From positions 10,547,501 to 10,611,500 of the forward strand of contig JALJCS010000022.1 of the NCBI GenBank assembly GCA_023055355.1: 64,000 bases of DNA, given 5' to 3'. The position numbers and the translations under genes were made by a program. Shown piece by piece: positions 26,601-38,640 of this stretch. Each line of letters begins with the position of its first letter. The stretch's first letter is position 1. Below the pieces are notes generated by a model. The model made no database searches. It saw only the letters and a list, made by a program, of their open reading frames with translations, and was not told where the DNA came from. Source of the stretch: Agelaius tricolor (taxonomy: Eukaryota > Chordata > Aves > Passeriformes > Icteridae).

Positions 26601-27863
26601 TTGTGAAATGGTCCAAGCTGAATACAAATCAAATTACTTTGGTGTTGTCAATCTACCAAATCTTTCATCTTTTCCCTGGTCGCCTTTTCTTGCTACATTT
26701 CCTTTATCTCTGCTTGCAGTTTTAAGAAGTGAATGGCAAAGAGTCATCTCCAGTTCATCAGAAGATAAAACCCATTAAGCTGTTGTATTCACATTTAATT
26801 AATGTTTTCCAACTCTCATTTCCTATTTGCCTCCTGAAAATCTTGCCTAAAGTGCTATATGCCAAATAAAATAACTCAGGTAAGGGATATCTGATCCAAA
26901 TGTTTCACAGGAGATGACTGGATAAGATAACTCTAAGGAGTTGATCATTTTTATTATTTGTGGACAGCCTTTCTAGCCGAGTTCATTCCCTGCAGACAGA
27001 CTCTTATCCCTCAGGGATGAATGCTGCAAACTGAGCCTTTCCTTTTATTTTTCAAGCATTGCCCAATGCTGATACAATCGCACTTTTATCTTTATTAATT
27101 CCGAGGGTGGGCAGTTACCCCGATAAATCAGGGGCTGCAATGGAACCAACAGCACCCATTCCTGCAGATCAGTGCTGCCTACAGGTTTACAAACATTAAT
27201 CCAAGCAAGACACAGAGCATCAGGCTGGGAAAGAGGGGGATTTTCATTTTGTGGGCACAGCAAGGTGACAGAGGTGGCCAGGGACAAGGCGATGGGGTCG
27301 TGTCTCTGGAGCTGGATCCTCCTAAGCTCCCAGCCATCAGTGCCATCATCTCCTGGAGCTGGGGCATGGAATCCTCCTTCTGCTGAGCAGAGCAGAGAAC
27401 ATTTGTGTCATTCCAGGCTGTGTTGGTGCCCTGCTGCTCTGCACAGGGGAGAGCATTGGAGCAGCCGGGCAAGGAGATGTGCAGGGTGGGGGGAACAGAC
27501 ACCGGGCATGGAGAGCTGGGGTTAAAAGCCAGAGCACTGGGAGGGGGGCAGCCAGCAGCCAGCAGGGGTAATCTCAGTCTGGGATCTAGGTATGGCCCAG
27601 ATGAAAGAAAAATAGCAGTCTGAGTTTTATATTGTAGTGTTTGGCACAGTGTGGCTCAAACCAAGCATGTGCTTATAGCAGGGTCCTCCTTGGAATCTCT
27701 GGAGTCAAAGGCGGGCAGGAACCAGGCAGAAAATACAAAATGCTGGTGACAGCAGCAAGGACAGTGCTGCAGAATGGACAGATGAGTCATGAAAATAACA
27801 TAAGGACAAAATATATTTATACACATATCTCTGCATGCACATGTACAAAGAGAGCAGTGTAGC
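23625..27863. other. non-repetitive noncoding DNA, no gene recognised
   Basis: Mostly AT-rich. A GC-richer block at 27,230-27,590 has several G runs but no motif that meets the quadruplex rule and no recognised exon. A small TTTA array lies at 25,664. Confidence 0.55.
25664..25683. repeat. (TTTA)n microsatellite
   Basis: About five tandem TTTA units followed by TTTGTT. Confidence 0.85.
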
Positions 27864-27994
27864 TCTCTTCTCTTCTCTTCTCTTCTCTTCTCTTCTCTTC
27901 TCTTCTCTTCTCTTCTCTTCTCTTCTCTTCTCTTCTCTTCTCTTCTCTTCTCTTCTCTTCTCTTCTCTTCTCTTCCCTTCTCTTCTCTTCTCTT
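27864..27994. repeat. (TCTTC)n pentanucleotide microsatellite, about 26 units
   Basis: About 130 bases of TCTTC with a single visible interruption (C for T at 27,976). The plus strand is pure pyrimidine. All open frames here encode simple Arg/Glu/Lys or Ser/Leu/Phe repeats in every frame and are products of the array, not genes. Confidence 0.97.
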
Positions 27995-29006
27995 TCCATG
28001 CTTGCAATCCTGAATATTTATTTTATAGCTCCTGTTGCCATCTATTTTCACAGGTTTATTGCTGTATTTGAGCCATACTGCTATATTTGAGCCAATCACA
28101 CAGAATTAGGGCACTGTTAGGAAATAATCTGAAATTCCCCCCTTACAAAATAACCCTTTGATCACCTCAGGCTTCTTCTCTTTAGATCTGGAAATCTTAA
28201 TTCTTTGGCAAGCAGCAAATGAACAGATTTGTAAATACCCAGTACAATGAGTAACCTGCAAGGATTTTTCACCATCCTCAAACATTTTCCCCAAGTGATC
28301 ACTGCTGTTTATATTCTTTATAACACATAATAGATTTTAATGTGAATTCCTGCTACAGAAATTTTTCACAGCATTAACTTTATCACTTAACCTCTGTGCA
28401 GTAGAATCACACTGAGCTACCATTTGTCCACATTTTCTCCATCAAACAAGAAACACTAGGCCTTTAAAACCCAGTTAAACACTCTCAAAATTATCTGGTC
28501 TTTAGTTTAATACTGCTTATATGCTGTGGTTAAAAAAAAAATAAAGCCAACTTTTATCAAGCTGCTGGGTCAACAAAATGCTTTTCAGGGCACAGGATTT
28601 TGATGTAGGGAGTAAATGTACACATTCTATGGTGGTTCTTTTTTCACCCCTTAGAGAGGATCATCCCAGATTAAGCTGTGTTTTCTGACCTTGCAGAACT
28701 GACAGCATGATTTAATAGCCATTAGAGAAAAATGTCCCCAACTTTCTTCTGACTTTCGCGATTAAATATTCATTTCTTGGTGGATTTGCCCTGCTACACT
28801 GCAGCACAGCTAAGCTGAACAAATTGCAATGATGTGCGTGAAATCCCATTATAACCAGTGTTAAATCCTGGTGTAACAACTGGAAATTTCTCTGCTCAAC
28901 ACTTCTTAGCCAAGGAAGCAGCATCTCTTAGGAGGCATGGACCACTCTGTTGTCATCAAAGTCCTGTTTGGCAATGGGATGGAGCAGCTCAGCTGTTCAC
29001 TGGAGC
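27995..29006. other. non-repetitive noncoding DNA, no gene recognised
   Basis: AT-rich flank between the pentanucleotide array and the LTR. No repeat or exon recognised. Confidence 0.55.
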
Positions 29007-29123
29007 TGGATACTCCTGGGGTCTCTGTGGTCAAGATGACCCCAAGGTGTTGGAAAGTCTCTTTTTCCCAGCCCCAAAGTCAAAGAAGGAGTCAGGATTC
29101 TTTGGCTGTGGTTTTCAAGATTG

Positions 29124-29129
29124 TTTATT
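29124..29129 (-). terminator. polyadenylation signal of the LTR
   Basis: AATAAA on the minus strand inside the LTR, about 95 bases after the TATA box. Confidence 0.6.
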
Positions 29130-29220
29130 CTCTGTTATCTATAACATCCTTTTTCTGACCTGCTGAGGTCTGTCTGGCACATCGGTCCGTGGCATACTGA
29201 CTGCCCCATGGCTGTGTTAT

Positions 29221-29229
29221 CTTTTTATA
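29221..29229 (-). promoter_or_regulatory. TATA box of the LTR promoter
   Basis: TATAAAAAG on the minus strand, placed upstream of the AATAAA signal in the LTR. No sign that it is active today. Confidence 0.6.
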
Positions 29230-29634
29230 CTAAAAATTACCTGTACATTATTTACAATAATTTTCCAATACCTATCACCCATGTTAGACAGTGTGTTTCT
29301 ACTCTAAACCAATCCAAAAGTGCCACCATCACCCAGAAGATGGAGGCTAAGAACAAGAAAGAAGAAGGACAATGCATGCCCAAATCCCTCCATCTTGCCT
29401 CCTGAACCCCCATTCTAAAAAAACCCAAAATTTTACTTTTTCACCCTTTGACAAACTAACTATCATTCTACTTAAACTCTCGTGGCTTGTAAATCTGCAC
29501 ATAAAGTTGGTGATTTTCTCCATGGGTTACAATCAAAGGCACAGGTGTCTTTGGCTTCATGCCAAGGTCTCTGGGCCCCCTGGCAGGGGCTCAAGCCACC
29601 CAGGGCAGCCAGAGGGATGTCATGGGTTCCGACA

Positions 29635-31360
29635 GACTACCTCAATTAGTTTATGTGCAGTTAATTAAGCACAGTAGGTTCTCTGCCCTGTTTGTGGCAC
29701 TATGGTGTCCATGAGTGTTTGGTCGTGGCCCTTCCATGCCTGTACAAGACCCCAGCTCCATCCCTGCCTCTCCTGGGGTCTCCTGCTTGCCCAGGCAGCC
29801 GGGAGCCAGCGCAGTGCTCACACGGCTCGGGCGTGCAGCAGAATTCCTGCCTCCTGCCCAACAACAAACTCCTGTCAGATCTTTGGGATCAACAGGGAAT
29901 TATTGAGAGCTCCACGCGGTGCCGCGAGGTCATTTCAGATGAAGGGATCAGTCAGGATTTCATAAAGTATTTATTTAGCTGACAAAGGAATTCCCAACCT
30001 CCCTTTCATGTACGTTTGAGCTGATGCTAAGTTTCCGAGACAAGGCTCCGATTGTGGCTGTCACCAAACAATGACATATTTCTTTTCTTCTCTTAAATTC
30101 TCTGTATCATTCTATATAAGAGGGCAATTTGTCTGTCATGCAGCTAAAACAGGGCCCACTCACTGCCCTCATTAAACTGACAGCACAGTTATTAGCAGTA
30201 AACGAAGCCAACAGGCAATGAATTTAGCCACTGTTTTATGGCGAGCACCAGTGAGATTTTTTCAGTAATTAATTTGATAAATATATTAATTATGAATTGA
30301 GTTGACAGTACAATCAGATTGTCAGCCTTCCAGACAGGCTCTTGTGATAAGTAGCTTTGTGATGAAGTGGTCGGATTTCAGTACCTGTCATCCTCCGGTG
30401 TCAGTCTCTTATCACTGTCCCGGCCATTCACTCTGTAATTTCCTGTGTGTTGTAATTAAATGGTGGCTTTCTGATTGGAAGTGACTCCTCAAACTTAATC
30501 TCTCATTCTCTCAGAATATATTGTTTAAAATAAAAAAAAAAAAAAGAAGACTCTTTGTTTCAGTGGCTTTTAATGTTAAAAAAGGAGCTTTTAAGTTCTT
30601 GTTTGGTTATTGTCCCTGTGGGTGTTTGGGAGTGTTGTCTTTGCTCCTGGCATCAGATGGGTGAAGTGTCCCTGCTCTGCCACTGGCACAGTGAGTGGTG
30701 GCAGGAGGAGAAGAAACCATGGGGAAATGTCAGTCCTGTCCTCCCTCTCCTCCAGCCCCAAGCAGGGAACAGCCCAGCACAGTCTGGAGGACTTTGGGAA
30801 GGGTCACTGCCTGTACCTCTTGCCAGCTATTCTTTTTGCTTTTTTTTTTTTTTTTTTCCTTTAAGAAATTAATTAGGAACTGTGCCTGAGGTCATTTGGC
30901 TCAGGAGATACATGTCAAGATAAGATATTTCAAAAACACCTCCTTAATAATTTAATATCAGGCTGGAATTTGGAAGCATGATAGAGAATTGTTCAGAATT
31001 GCAGATTTAGGCAACTTAGGAAGAACTCATAGAAAAGAAAACAAGCAGCATCTCTGAGGATGAGTTCTGCTGTTGCTGTTTAAGCCTATCAGAAAAACCC
31101 CAAACCTGGAGAAAATATTTTCCAAATGCAGCAGATGACTCTGCTTCCAGGTGCCTCATGTTGAAAGCAAAGGGTGGCCATGGGATTGGGGACTGCTGCT
31201 GCTCCTGTGGAATCCTGGGGTCCAATTGTTCTTTAACCTTGAGCAATGCAGGAAGTCCCAAGCCAGCAAAAACTTCAGTGTGTGCTGAACTTTAAGCACG
31301 TGGGCACAGGTTGCCCCACTGAAGTTTTATAATGTATGTGTTTAATTTTAATTTTGTAGC
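29635..31360. other. noncoding DNA, candidate regulatory stretch inside
   Basis: The part from about 30,090 to 30,485 looks undecayed: no repeats, retained CpG sites, and two TAATTA homeodomain-type cores at 30,266 and 30,287. This is the best candidate for a conserved noncoding element in the window, but conservation cannot be seen from one sequence. A run of T lies at about 30,840-30,857. Confidence 0.35.
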
Positions 31361-31961
31361 ATGTCCTGGGCTGTATCAGGAGCAGTGGGACCACCAGTTC
31401 AAGGGAGGGGATTCTCCCCTTCTGCTGTGCTGTATCCATTTCTTGGCTTCCAGCATCAGAAGGATGTGGACCTGTTGGAGTGGTCCAGAGGAGACCATGA
31501 AGATGCTCCAAGAGCTGGAGCCTCTATGCTCTGGGACAGGCTGGGAGGGCTGAGGGTGCTCACCTGGAGAAGAAAAGGCTCTGCAGAGACCTCAAAGCCC
31601 CTTCTAGTGCCTAAAAGGTCTCCAGGAGAGCTGGAGAGGGACTGGGGACAAGGCATGGAGGGACAGGACACAGGGAATGGCTCCACTGCCAGGGAATTGG
31701 ATACAGATAGATTAGGCAGTTAGATAAGGCAGCTGGATGGGATATCAGGAAGGAATTGTTCCCTGTGAGGGTGGGCAGGCCCTGGCACAGGGTGCCCAGA
31801 GCAGCTGTGGCTGCCCCTGGATCCCTGGCAGTGCCCAAGGCCAGGCTGGACTTTGGGGCTTGGAGCACCTGGGACAGTGGGAGGTGTCCCTGCCCATGGC
31901 AAGGGTGGAATGAGATGAATTTAAGGTCCCTTCCAGCTCAAACCACCCGGTAATCCTATCA
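31361..31961 (+). mobile_element. CR1 LINE, 600-base 3' portion
   Basis: The longest CR1 here. It begins in the region corresponding to the end of the reverse-transcriptase frame (CCTGGGCTGTATCAGGAGCAG) and runs through AAGGATGTGGACCTGTTGGAG, CTGGAGAAGAAAAGGCTC and the 3' untranslated blocks AGGAAGGAATTGTTCCCTGT, GTGCCCAGAGCAGCTGTGG, GGTGTCCCTGCCCATGGC and AAGGTCCCTTCCAGCTCAAA. It is 5' truncated and has frame breaks, so it cannot make protein. The terminal octamer repeat has decayed. Confidence 0.95.
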
Positions 31962-34900
31962 TCTTTGCATCCATGTGTTTTAATTTTAAGCACAAACACA
32001 GGAGTGTTTCTGTGGGGAACTCGTGTCCCTGTGCAGGTGCTGTCCATGTGTCACATTCCTGCCCCAAACCAGGGCACTGTTTTTATCAATATCCCATTTT
32101 TCACAGGGCAGAGCATCACCAGTAACTCACTAAATCATCACTGCAATGTGGGCTGGAGACACAGCTTGTCCCAGCTCTGCCCCCAGCACACTGCACCCTT
32201 GGATCTCCAGGTCCCCCTGAGCATGGCTCCTTGAAGTTAAAGTCCTTTGCTAAAGCTGCATTAAGGAACTCAAGGCTCTGTTAAAAAATGACAGGTAAAT
32301 CACACCCACATCCTGACAGTCAAAGTGAAGCCCAAAAAAGTCACCCAGAGCTGAAACAGGGACCTGCTGCCAGGATTTGCATTCTATCCTACAGCCCCAA
32401 GCCCTGCAATGAAGCATTCAGAACAGTCTTTTTGAACTTCTCAACAGGGACAGTCTTTATGGATTATTTAAACATAAAAATATACAGCTTTCTGGAAAAG
32501 AACCATTTTAGCCCTTGGGGACTCATAGGAGCTGTGGTGTTGTAGGAAGATCTATAATTGAGCGTGCTAATACTGATATGCTATTGTTTGAGAGAAATTT
32601 TGCCAGGCATGAGCCCATAATGGAAATTATGGCTTAAAAGGATCAATTTAGAGACTCTATTCTATCATTTTACTGATTTGTAGATGCTTCCAAACTACAA
32701 TCCAAAGCAAGCATCTACTCCATACTGGTGGAGAGATTACAACTCAGTATTAAAGATGTTTTAAATTTTGCCAAGTATTTTATTCCATCCAATTCCCATA
32801 ATCACATCAAAAATGTATTTTAAGCAAAGCAGATTCTTTATGAAGCATCTCTCCCTAAATCTGATAACCCAAAATGAGCTTCTTGCTTACTAAAACCATG
32901 AAAAAAACTTAGGTAATGCTAATTAAAGTGGTTTTAATTATCTTTTAAAATGAGTATATGCCTATACTCTGTTACTTTGAGTAAAACATCTAATGTCTTT
33001 GCCTACATGCAAATCTTCCATAGTAGAATTGCAATTTCTCAGTAAGCATTGAATATTCTTGTTACTGGCTGTGTTTGGAGTTTTATGGCCAATGCTCTTG
33101 ATTTCTCACATAGCATAAGGCAGTACTTTCAATAAAAAATTTATGTGATGGTTCAAAAATGGTAAGAAAAAAATAATGGCATCTGACACATTTGTAAGGG
33201 TGATTAGGTGTCTCTCTCAGCAAGCTGAATAATTTTCTTCTAACAGCTTTTTCCATGTATTAAATAATGTCAAATTGTTCCATATTCTCACTTCCTTTCT
33301 TTTGGGGCTGTCACTGCTACAAGTTATTCCTGAGACAAACTACTGATGAATTGCACCCCCATAGATGAATTCAGATCCTTTTTCTTGCTTTATTTATGGT
33401 ATGTTTTTTTCTCTTAAACATAAGCTTTAACTGCAGAGCAAGATTTGCTTTCTGGTAAATGAAAAAAATGACTTATTCCTTAGAATAAGACCGGGGCAGG
33501 CCCGCAAGGAAAAACATCTTTATCACATCTGAAAAATTCCAAACCAAACTGATTATGTGTCACTTGATAAAGTGCTGGAGAAGAATTATAGGTGTATTCC
33601 TGTTCCCACTAAAGCCAACCTGAGCTGTGCAGCAGCAGCAGCAGCTCCCAAAGCTCTGGGTGCAGCGTGGCACTGCCAGCAACCCAAGTTGTGAGGAGAT
33701 GGTAATTATTCAGCAAGGAAAATGCTCAGCATTTCCTGAGCGAGTCTTTAATCCTAGTTTGAAGTCATTGCTGCCATTGTAAGGTCCAAGTGGAAACTGT
33801 GGTGCTTTTGTGCATCTGTCAGACGCCGCTGCTTATTACGGAATCAGGAATGATAAATATGCCGAGCGCTTTGATGTATCAGCCTGAGCTCCTCCAGTGC
33901 TCAGGTAGAAAGCAGCTGAAGCTATTGTTTTCATCTTGCATGAAAGGTTGAACAGATGCTTGAAAATAAATAGGACCTGATAAAATGATAAAACTCCTGG
34001 GATAAAGAGTGTGGCCTCTGTTCTCAGCGCCTGCTCTGCACCCAGGCCAAACGCGAACAGTTGATACACAGCTCAAAGGCCTGCACGGAGCTGCCCCCTC
34101 AGTAACAGCAACATGCAGCCACAAGAGTAATAAAATCCATGTTGTCTGTCCAGATTAACTGCTGATCTCCATCTTCAGATGGCTGAGAGCAGAGAGGCTT
34201 TGCAAGATCAGCTCCACCATCCTCATGGATGAGGGTGCAGGGCTTCCCTCTGAAGAGATGGATCACAGCAGCCAGGCCAGCCCCAGAGTTCAGCTCCTGA
34301 TGGGACACAAACTTGTCAGGTCTGTTTGTGGCCATCATTAGGGATCCAAAACAGTCTTGAGGCACCAAAGAAAAGTGACCTAGAAATTTGCTGTTTCTAT
34401 TTTTGTCTGCATAGGTCCAAGTGGGGATGGGGAGAGTCCCCTCAAGCAGCTCTGAGTCAGGCAGAGCAAAGATCAGCCAAAAATAACTATGCTATAACCA
34501 TGCAGAGAGCTCTCTCTCTCTGGGGAGCATCAGGATGTGTAAATTCTGCTTCTCAAATATTCTACAATCCTTCTACAAGGCTGTCTGCACTTTTCTTTCT
34601 TTTATTTTCCACATCTTCATTTGTGCTCCCTGACAAGCAGCGGAGCAGCCAGCACCTTCCAGGAGTCCTTGTGGTGAGGCAGGGACAGCAGTTGTCCATC
34701 CTCATCCTGCTGAATGGGCCACTTATCAGCACCATTCCTCATTAATTAAAGGCATTAACTGCAAATCTCCACGATTTTGCCTCTTGGCTAGAGCAAAATG
34801 TACAGTCTGAATGCAAAGTGTACAGTTTGGTCATCTTTAATAATGCTTTCAATGAGACATGCAAGGTGTGATGAGGAGCTGAAACAGCCCTGTAGAAGCA

Positions 34901-35352
34901 GCCTTGCCTCCTGTTGCTTCTGTGCTCATGTTTCTTAAAGCAGAATGTGAGTTTCCTGAAGTATAAATTCTGTTTTCTTATCCATCAACAGCTGAAATCC
35001 CTATCTGTTTGCCTAAAACCCTCAATAAATGCTTTCCAGCTTGTGGGTAATAGCTCAGTGGCAGCTCTGAATACAAAAAATGATGTTATGCCATCTGATT
35101 TTTACATTATAGGTCCTAAAATTGCTGTCACCTGCATTATTTGTAATCTGTGGGACATTATATCAGCATCCAACTCACCCACACCTCTTTGCCATGGGAC
35201 TTTTCTCCTGGGGAGAGCAGTGGAAGTGCAGAAGGAGAACCATCCATCTCCACCTTCCTGGTGGTTACCAGCAGCATGTCCCCAGAAATCCTGTGAGCTC
35301 TTATCAGGGGGCTTTGGAATGAAATTGCAGGCCAGTGGCACTGTAGGGAGAG
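31962..35352. other. non-repetitive noncoding DNA, no gene recognised
   Basis: AT-rich, with a (CAG)5-like run at 33,630. The part at 33,720-34,090 has several CpG sites and no repeats, but no further support for function. Confidence 0.5.
33630..33645. repeat. short (CAG)n repeat
   Basis: Five tandem CAG triplets in noncoding DNA. Confidence 0.85.

Positions 35353-35394
<42 letters not shown>
35353..35394. repeat. poly(A) run of 42
   Basis: Forty-two uninterrupted A, preceded by GGGAGAG and followed by GAGCACAAAATG. No AATAAA lies in the 40 bases upstream. A possible retrocopy interpretation is given under findings. The 185-codon open frame that crosses it carries a lysine run and is not considered a gene. 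Confidence 0.9.
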
Positions 35395-35398
<4 letters not shown>

Positions 35399-36204
35399 AC
35401 AAAATGAAAAGGTTTTGTCATTCTTTATTACTAGCCATAAGCAAATTAATGTAATTGTCTCATTAAAATGAATGCACTTTAGTTCTTATCATTTTCTAAT
35501 GAGGTTTTATTTCCTGAGGAGATTGGCTGAATGTTCCACTCCACTATGGAGCAAATAGAAAAACAAGAGGCAAAGAATAGGAAACTCAGAGAGGAAAAGG
35601 TAAGTCAGAAGATCTGTAAGGAAAAAAAAATATATTACCCTGAGGTACTGGTCCACAAAAATGCTTTACAATAGCTGAACACAAAATCAATTCAAAAATA
35701 CAGTAGATCACAGGCCATAAATAACGCGTCCAATCAGAAAAGTCTGAGGGGAAAATGACAAAAGGAGAGAACATTCTCTGAAGGGGCAGTGAGGAGGTGG
35801 GGTGAGCAGAGCTGGCTTGAATAACTCCTCTACTGAGTCAAATCCCAGGATGGAGAGAGGCAAGGCCACTGACAGCCCCTGTTCTTGCCTAATCTGCTTC
35901 AAAAAATGATAATCTCACTGCACATCCAGCAGGGAGTAATGTATGCAAAGGTTCTTCAATCATGGTAAATTAAAATACAGATAACAAGAATTATCAAGGG
36001 TTAAAGACCATAGCAAATAAAACTCATTGCAGTCATGGTTTACTGATCCTCTGAGGAACAGGAAGGTATTATTTACCATGGGCAGCCAGCTGAGCAGAGC
36101 ACAAAGTCTTTGCCTAGAGAAAAAAAGGCTTTTTATGGGTGCTCACAGCAAACCACAACCATCCCACATGAAGAGTTAATGGATTCTTTGCTTCTTTCCT
36201 ACCA
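35395..36204. other. non-repetitive noncoding DNA, no gene recognised
   Basis: AT-rich, no recognised repeat. Confidence 0.5.
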
Positions 36205-36827
36205 GGGTCAGGATTAAATGTGTGAGATGGTATTTCTTGTTGGGACTCAGATGTTTGTTAGTTCTTGTCTATGTTACAGTCTCACAAACCATGAGTTCTG
36301 CAGCACTTCAACAAACTAAAAATGGACATATGTGTCTCTCTACAAGGCCTTTTAAGGATAAACTGTCCAATTAAAAAACGACACCTCAATTACTTTTGCT
36401 TTTAACCCAATAACCAACCACCCATGTCTGCAATGTGGACTTTTTTATCCAATTACAAAATACCCTCCAAATTCATGGAGAAGAAGGAGAAGGAGAAAGA
36501 GAAGGAGGAGGAGGAGGAGGAGGAGGAGAAGGAGAAGGAGAAGGAGAAGGAGAAGGAGAAGGAGAAGGAGAAGGAGAAGGAGAAGGAGAAGGAGAAGAAG
36601 GACCAGCCTCTGCCCTAAAACCTCCATCTTGCCTTATAAATATTATTGTATTCTAAACCCTTAAACTCTAAGTTTTCCAACCTGTGGCATTACACACTTC
36701 TATTCAAAACTCCCCACCCACAATCCCAATTATCAATCAATTTTGGAGGCTTTTCCAAAGGTCAATGCAGTGTTCTCTTGGGGGTCAGTGCCTGCCAGCA
36801 CAGAAAGTCTGAAATTCTCAGCATCCA
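36205..36827 (-). mobile_element. endogenous retrovirus LTR, copy A, with internal microsatellite
   Basis: Its reverse complement aligns by eye over most of its length with the LTR at 52.1-52.6 kb. Shared blocks include TGGATGCTGAGAATTTCAGA, CTTTCTGTGCTG, AAACTTAGAGTTTAAGG, CAAGATGGAGGTTTTAGGG and TATTTTGTAATTGGA. The two sequences diverge directly after the TGGA end at 36,827, which marks the LTR edge. The other edge, near 36,205, is approximate. No internal retroviral sequence is attached. Confidence 0.8.
36478..36601. repeat. (GGAGAA)n / (GGA)n microsatellite inside the LTR
   Basis: About 124 bases of pure purine on the plus strand: AGAAGG units, a block of GGA triplets, then about eleven GGAGAA hexamers. 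The open frames across it encode Glu/Lys, Gly/Glu or poly-Leu and are artefacts of the repeat. Confidence 0.96.
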
Positions 36828-38041
36828 GTGTTTCAATAAAGAATGTTCCAGTTTTGGGTTCAGGTCTGCAGCTTCACATCTGTTACCTGCAACATCTAAA
36901 CAAACCCCACCTTTTGCCCTCACTGGGAGGCTGGAAAGCCTCTCTGTGGCCAGGTGAGTACAAGAAATACCCAAGTGAACAGGTTGCTACATGATCAGAC
37001 CGATTATCTCTATAGGCATTAATTGTGTATATATATATTTTTAAGTATTAAGAAATTCTGAGCAACAGTACCACTGGAAATTTGGCCCTGTGGACATAAA
37101 TGTCAGGTTTTAGTTGCTTAGAGGCCAAACTCCTCAGCCAGGCAAAAGCTCAGTGAAGTACTGAAGTAGTTTTATTTCACAGCATTTGTGTAACTTTTGG
37201 TTTGAGTAGTTGAGGCAATTGATGTGAGTGCCTGTGTGGTTCCAAGGTCTGTACTCCAAACCCTTCTGCTGACACAAAGTGCCTGGGGAAAATACAGTCA
37301 CATGTGGGAAACATTGCCCATCATGAAATAAAATAGGTACAGTGCCCCTTATGGAAATGAAGTCCTGGGTTTGGTAGTTCTGAGTTTAATTCCTGTTTGT
37401 AACATCCATTCTTGTGTTGGTCATGGTTCACTGTTTCATTTCTCTAGGATTAATTTTTTCCCAGTTATAAAGGGGCCATAAAGATATTTAGTTCTTAGCA
37501 CTTTGAGGATCAAAAGAAACTGCTTTTATCTACCAATGCCAGACAAACATATCACTACCAAAGTATTCTGGTCTTTTTACTACTAAGCTGCTCACCAGTC
37601 AAAAAAGGGTTTTTTAATCATATAAATGATATGATTCCAGCTTTTTATAAAATGAGACACAGACAAAAAGTGATACTTTGGCCATCTTGGATGCTGTGCA
37701 GGTCCTGCCACACATTGCAGCACTTGGTTCCATTTGCCCTGGTGGAAATCTGTGTACTTCAGGAAAAGTGAGAGCCAGCTTAGGTCAAATAAGAGTTGAT
37801 TAACTACCACCAGGAATCCAGATAGATTAAAGACTGCAATCACATCTTGTTTCTTGTGTTCTTTTTGTCAGCTTGAAGGTGGTGAGAAGCAGAGGGGACC
37901 AGCTGTCACAGTGGGTGACAATTCTCCTGAATTTCCCAGGTTTGAATAAGCAACTGCACTGAACTAAAATTCTGAACCTTCCGAGGTTCATCCATCACTT
38001 TTACTAAATTACCTCTTCATTCTCTTTTCTGCTAAGAATCT

Positions 38042-38082
38042 AATTTTTATAGCACTGTAGAGAATTTTTATAGCACTGTACT
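38042..38082. repeat. 21-base tandem duplication
   Basis: AATTTTTATAGCACTGTA occurs at 38,042 and again at 38,063. Confidence 0.8.
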
Positions 38083-38328
38083 TTATCTTGTCACAGTATT
38101 TTTTGTCATTATTTTCATCTCAGTGAACTCTGCAATGATACTAAATAGACTGTGAGAGCCTGGCTGTAAGATAATGAGGGAGGTGCACATCTGCAAATGT
38201 TAATAGCTCACCCTCCAAGCCTTTTGCCTGGGAAGTCAGAGCTTGGACAGGATTTTTACCTTCTTGGGCAACACACTGAGAAATTGTCTATATTTTTCTT
38301 TTTCTCCAAAAAACAGGTCAGATCAGAT

Positions 38329-38361
38329 GTCTCTCTCTCTCTCTCTTTTTTTTTTTTTTCC
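38329..38361. repeat. (CT)n followed by poly(T)
   Basis: Eight CT units followed by about 14 T. Confidence 0.85.
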
Positions 38362-38640
38362 CTGTCAAGGTAGCACCTACAGGGTGCTGCTACTGATTTC
38401 TTTGTGATATAGAGAAAGCTGAAATGAGCTGATAAAGCTTTCAGAATTAGGTGGGTTCATTTCCCAGGCAAATATAAAGAAGAAATGCTCATAAGTTGTG
38501 TGTTGGTTCTGTGTCTGGGGTCAGAACCACATTTGTTACAGTCCCAGGGCCACAGAAATCCTCAGTCCCAAACTGCATTTTATTTAAAACAACTGAGAAG
38601 AGATAGGAAAAAGGGATTAATTGAGTTGTGTGAGGTCACA

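Larger units (their letters stand above)
29007..29634 (-). mobile_element. endogenous retrovirus LTR, solo-like
   Basis: Read on the minus strand, it starts with TGTCGG at 29,634, has a TATAAAAAG box at 29,221-29,229 and an AATAAA signal at 29,124-29,129, about 95 bases downstream, the order expected of U3, R and U5. The text closely matches a songbird LTR type I remember (family name not certain). No retroviral internal sequence lies beside it and I could not find a convincing target-site duplication, so the downstream edge near 29,007 is approximate. Confidence 0.78.
36828..38640. other. noncoding DNA with small tandem repeats
   Basis: AT-rich sequence. It holds a TATATATATA patch at about 37,029, a 21-base-period duplication at 38,042 and a TC/T tract at 38,329. 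No exon seen. Confidence 0.5.

Noticed and set aside
27656..28099. 147-codon minus-strand frame rich in Arg, Glu and Lys
   Set aside because: It is the translation of the TCTTC array, with similar repeats in the other frames.
34326..34745. 139-codon plus-strand frame
   Set aside because: No domain or homolog recognised; frames of this length occur by chance in 64 kb.
36424..36656. Frames encoding Glu/Lys, Gly/Glu and poly-Leu repeats
   Set aside because: All come from the GGAGAA microsatellite within an LTR.
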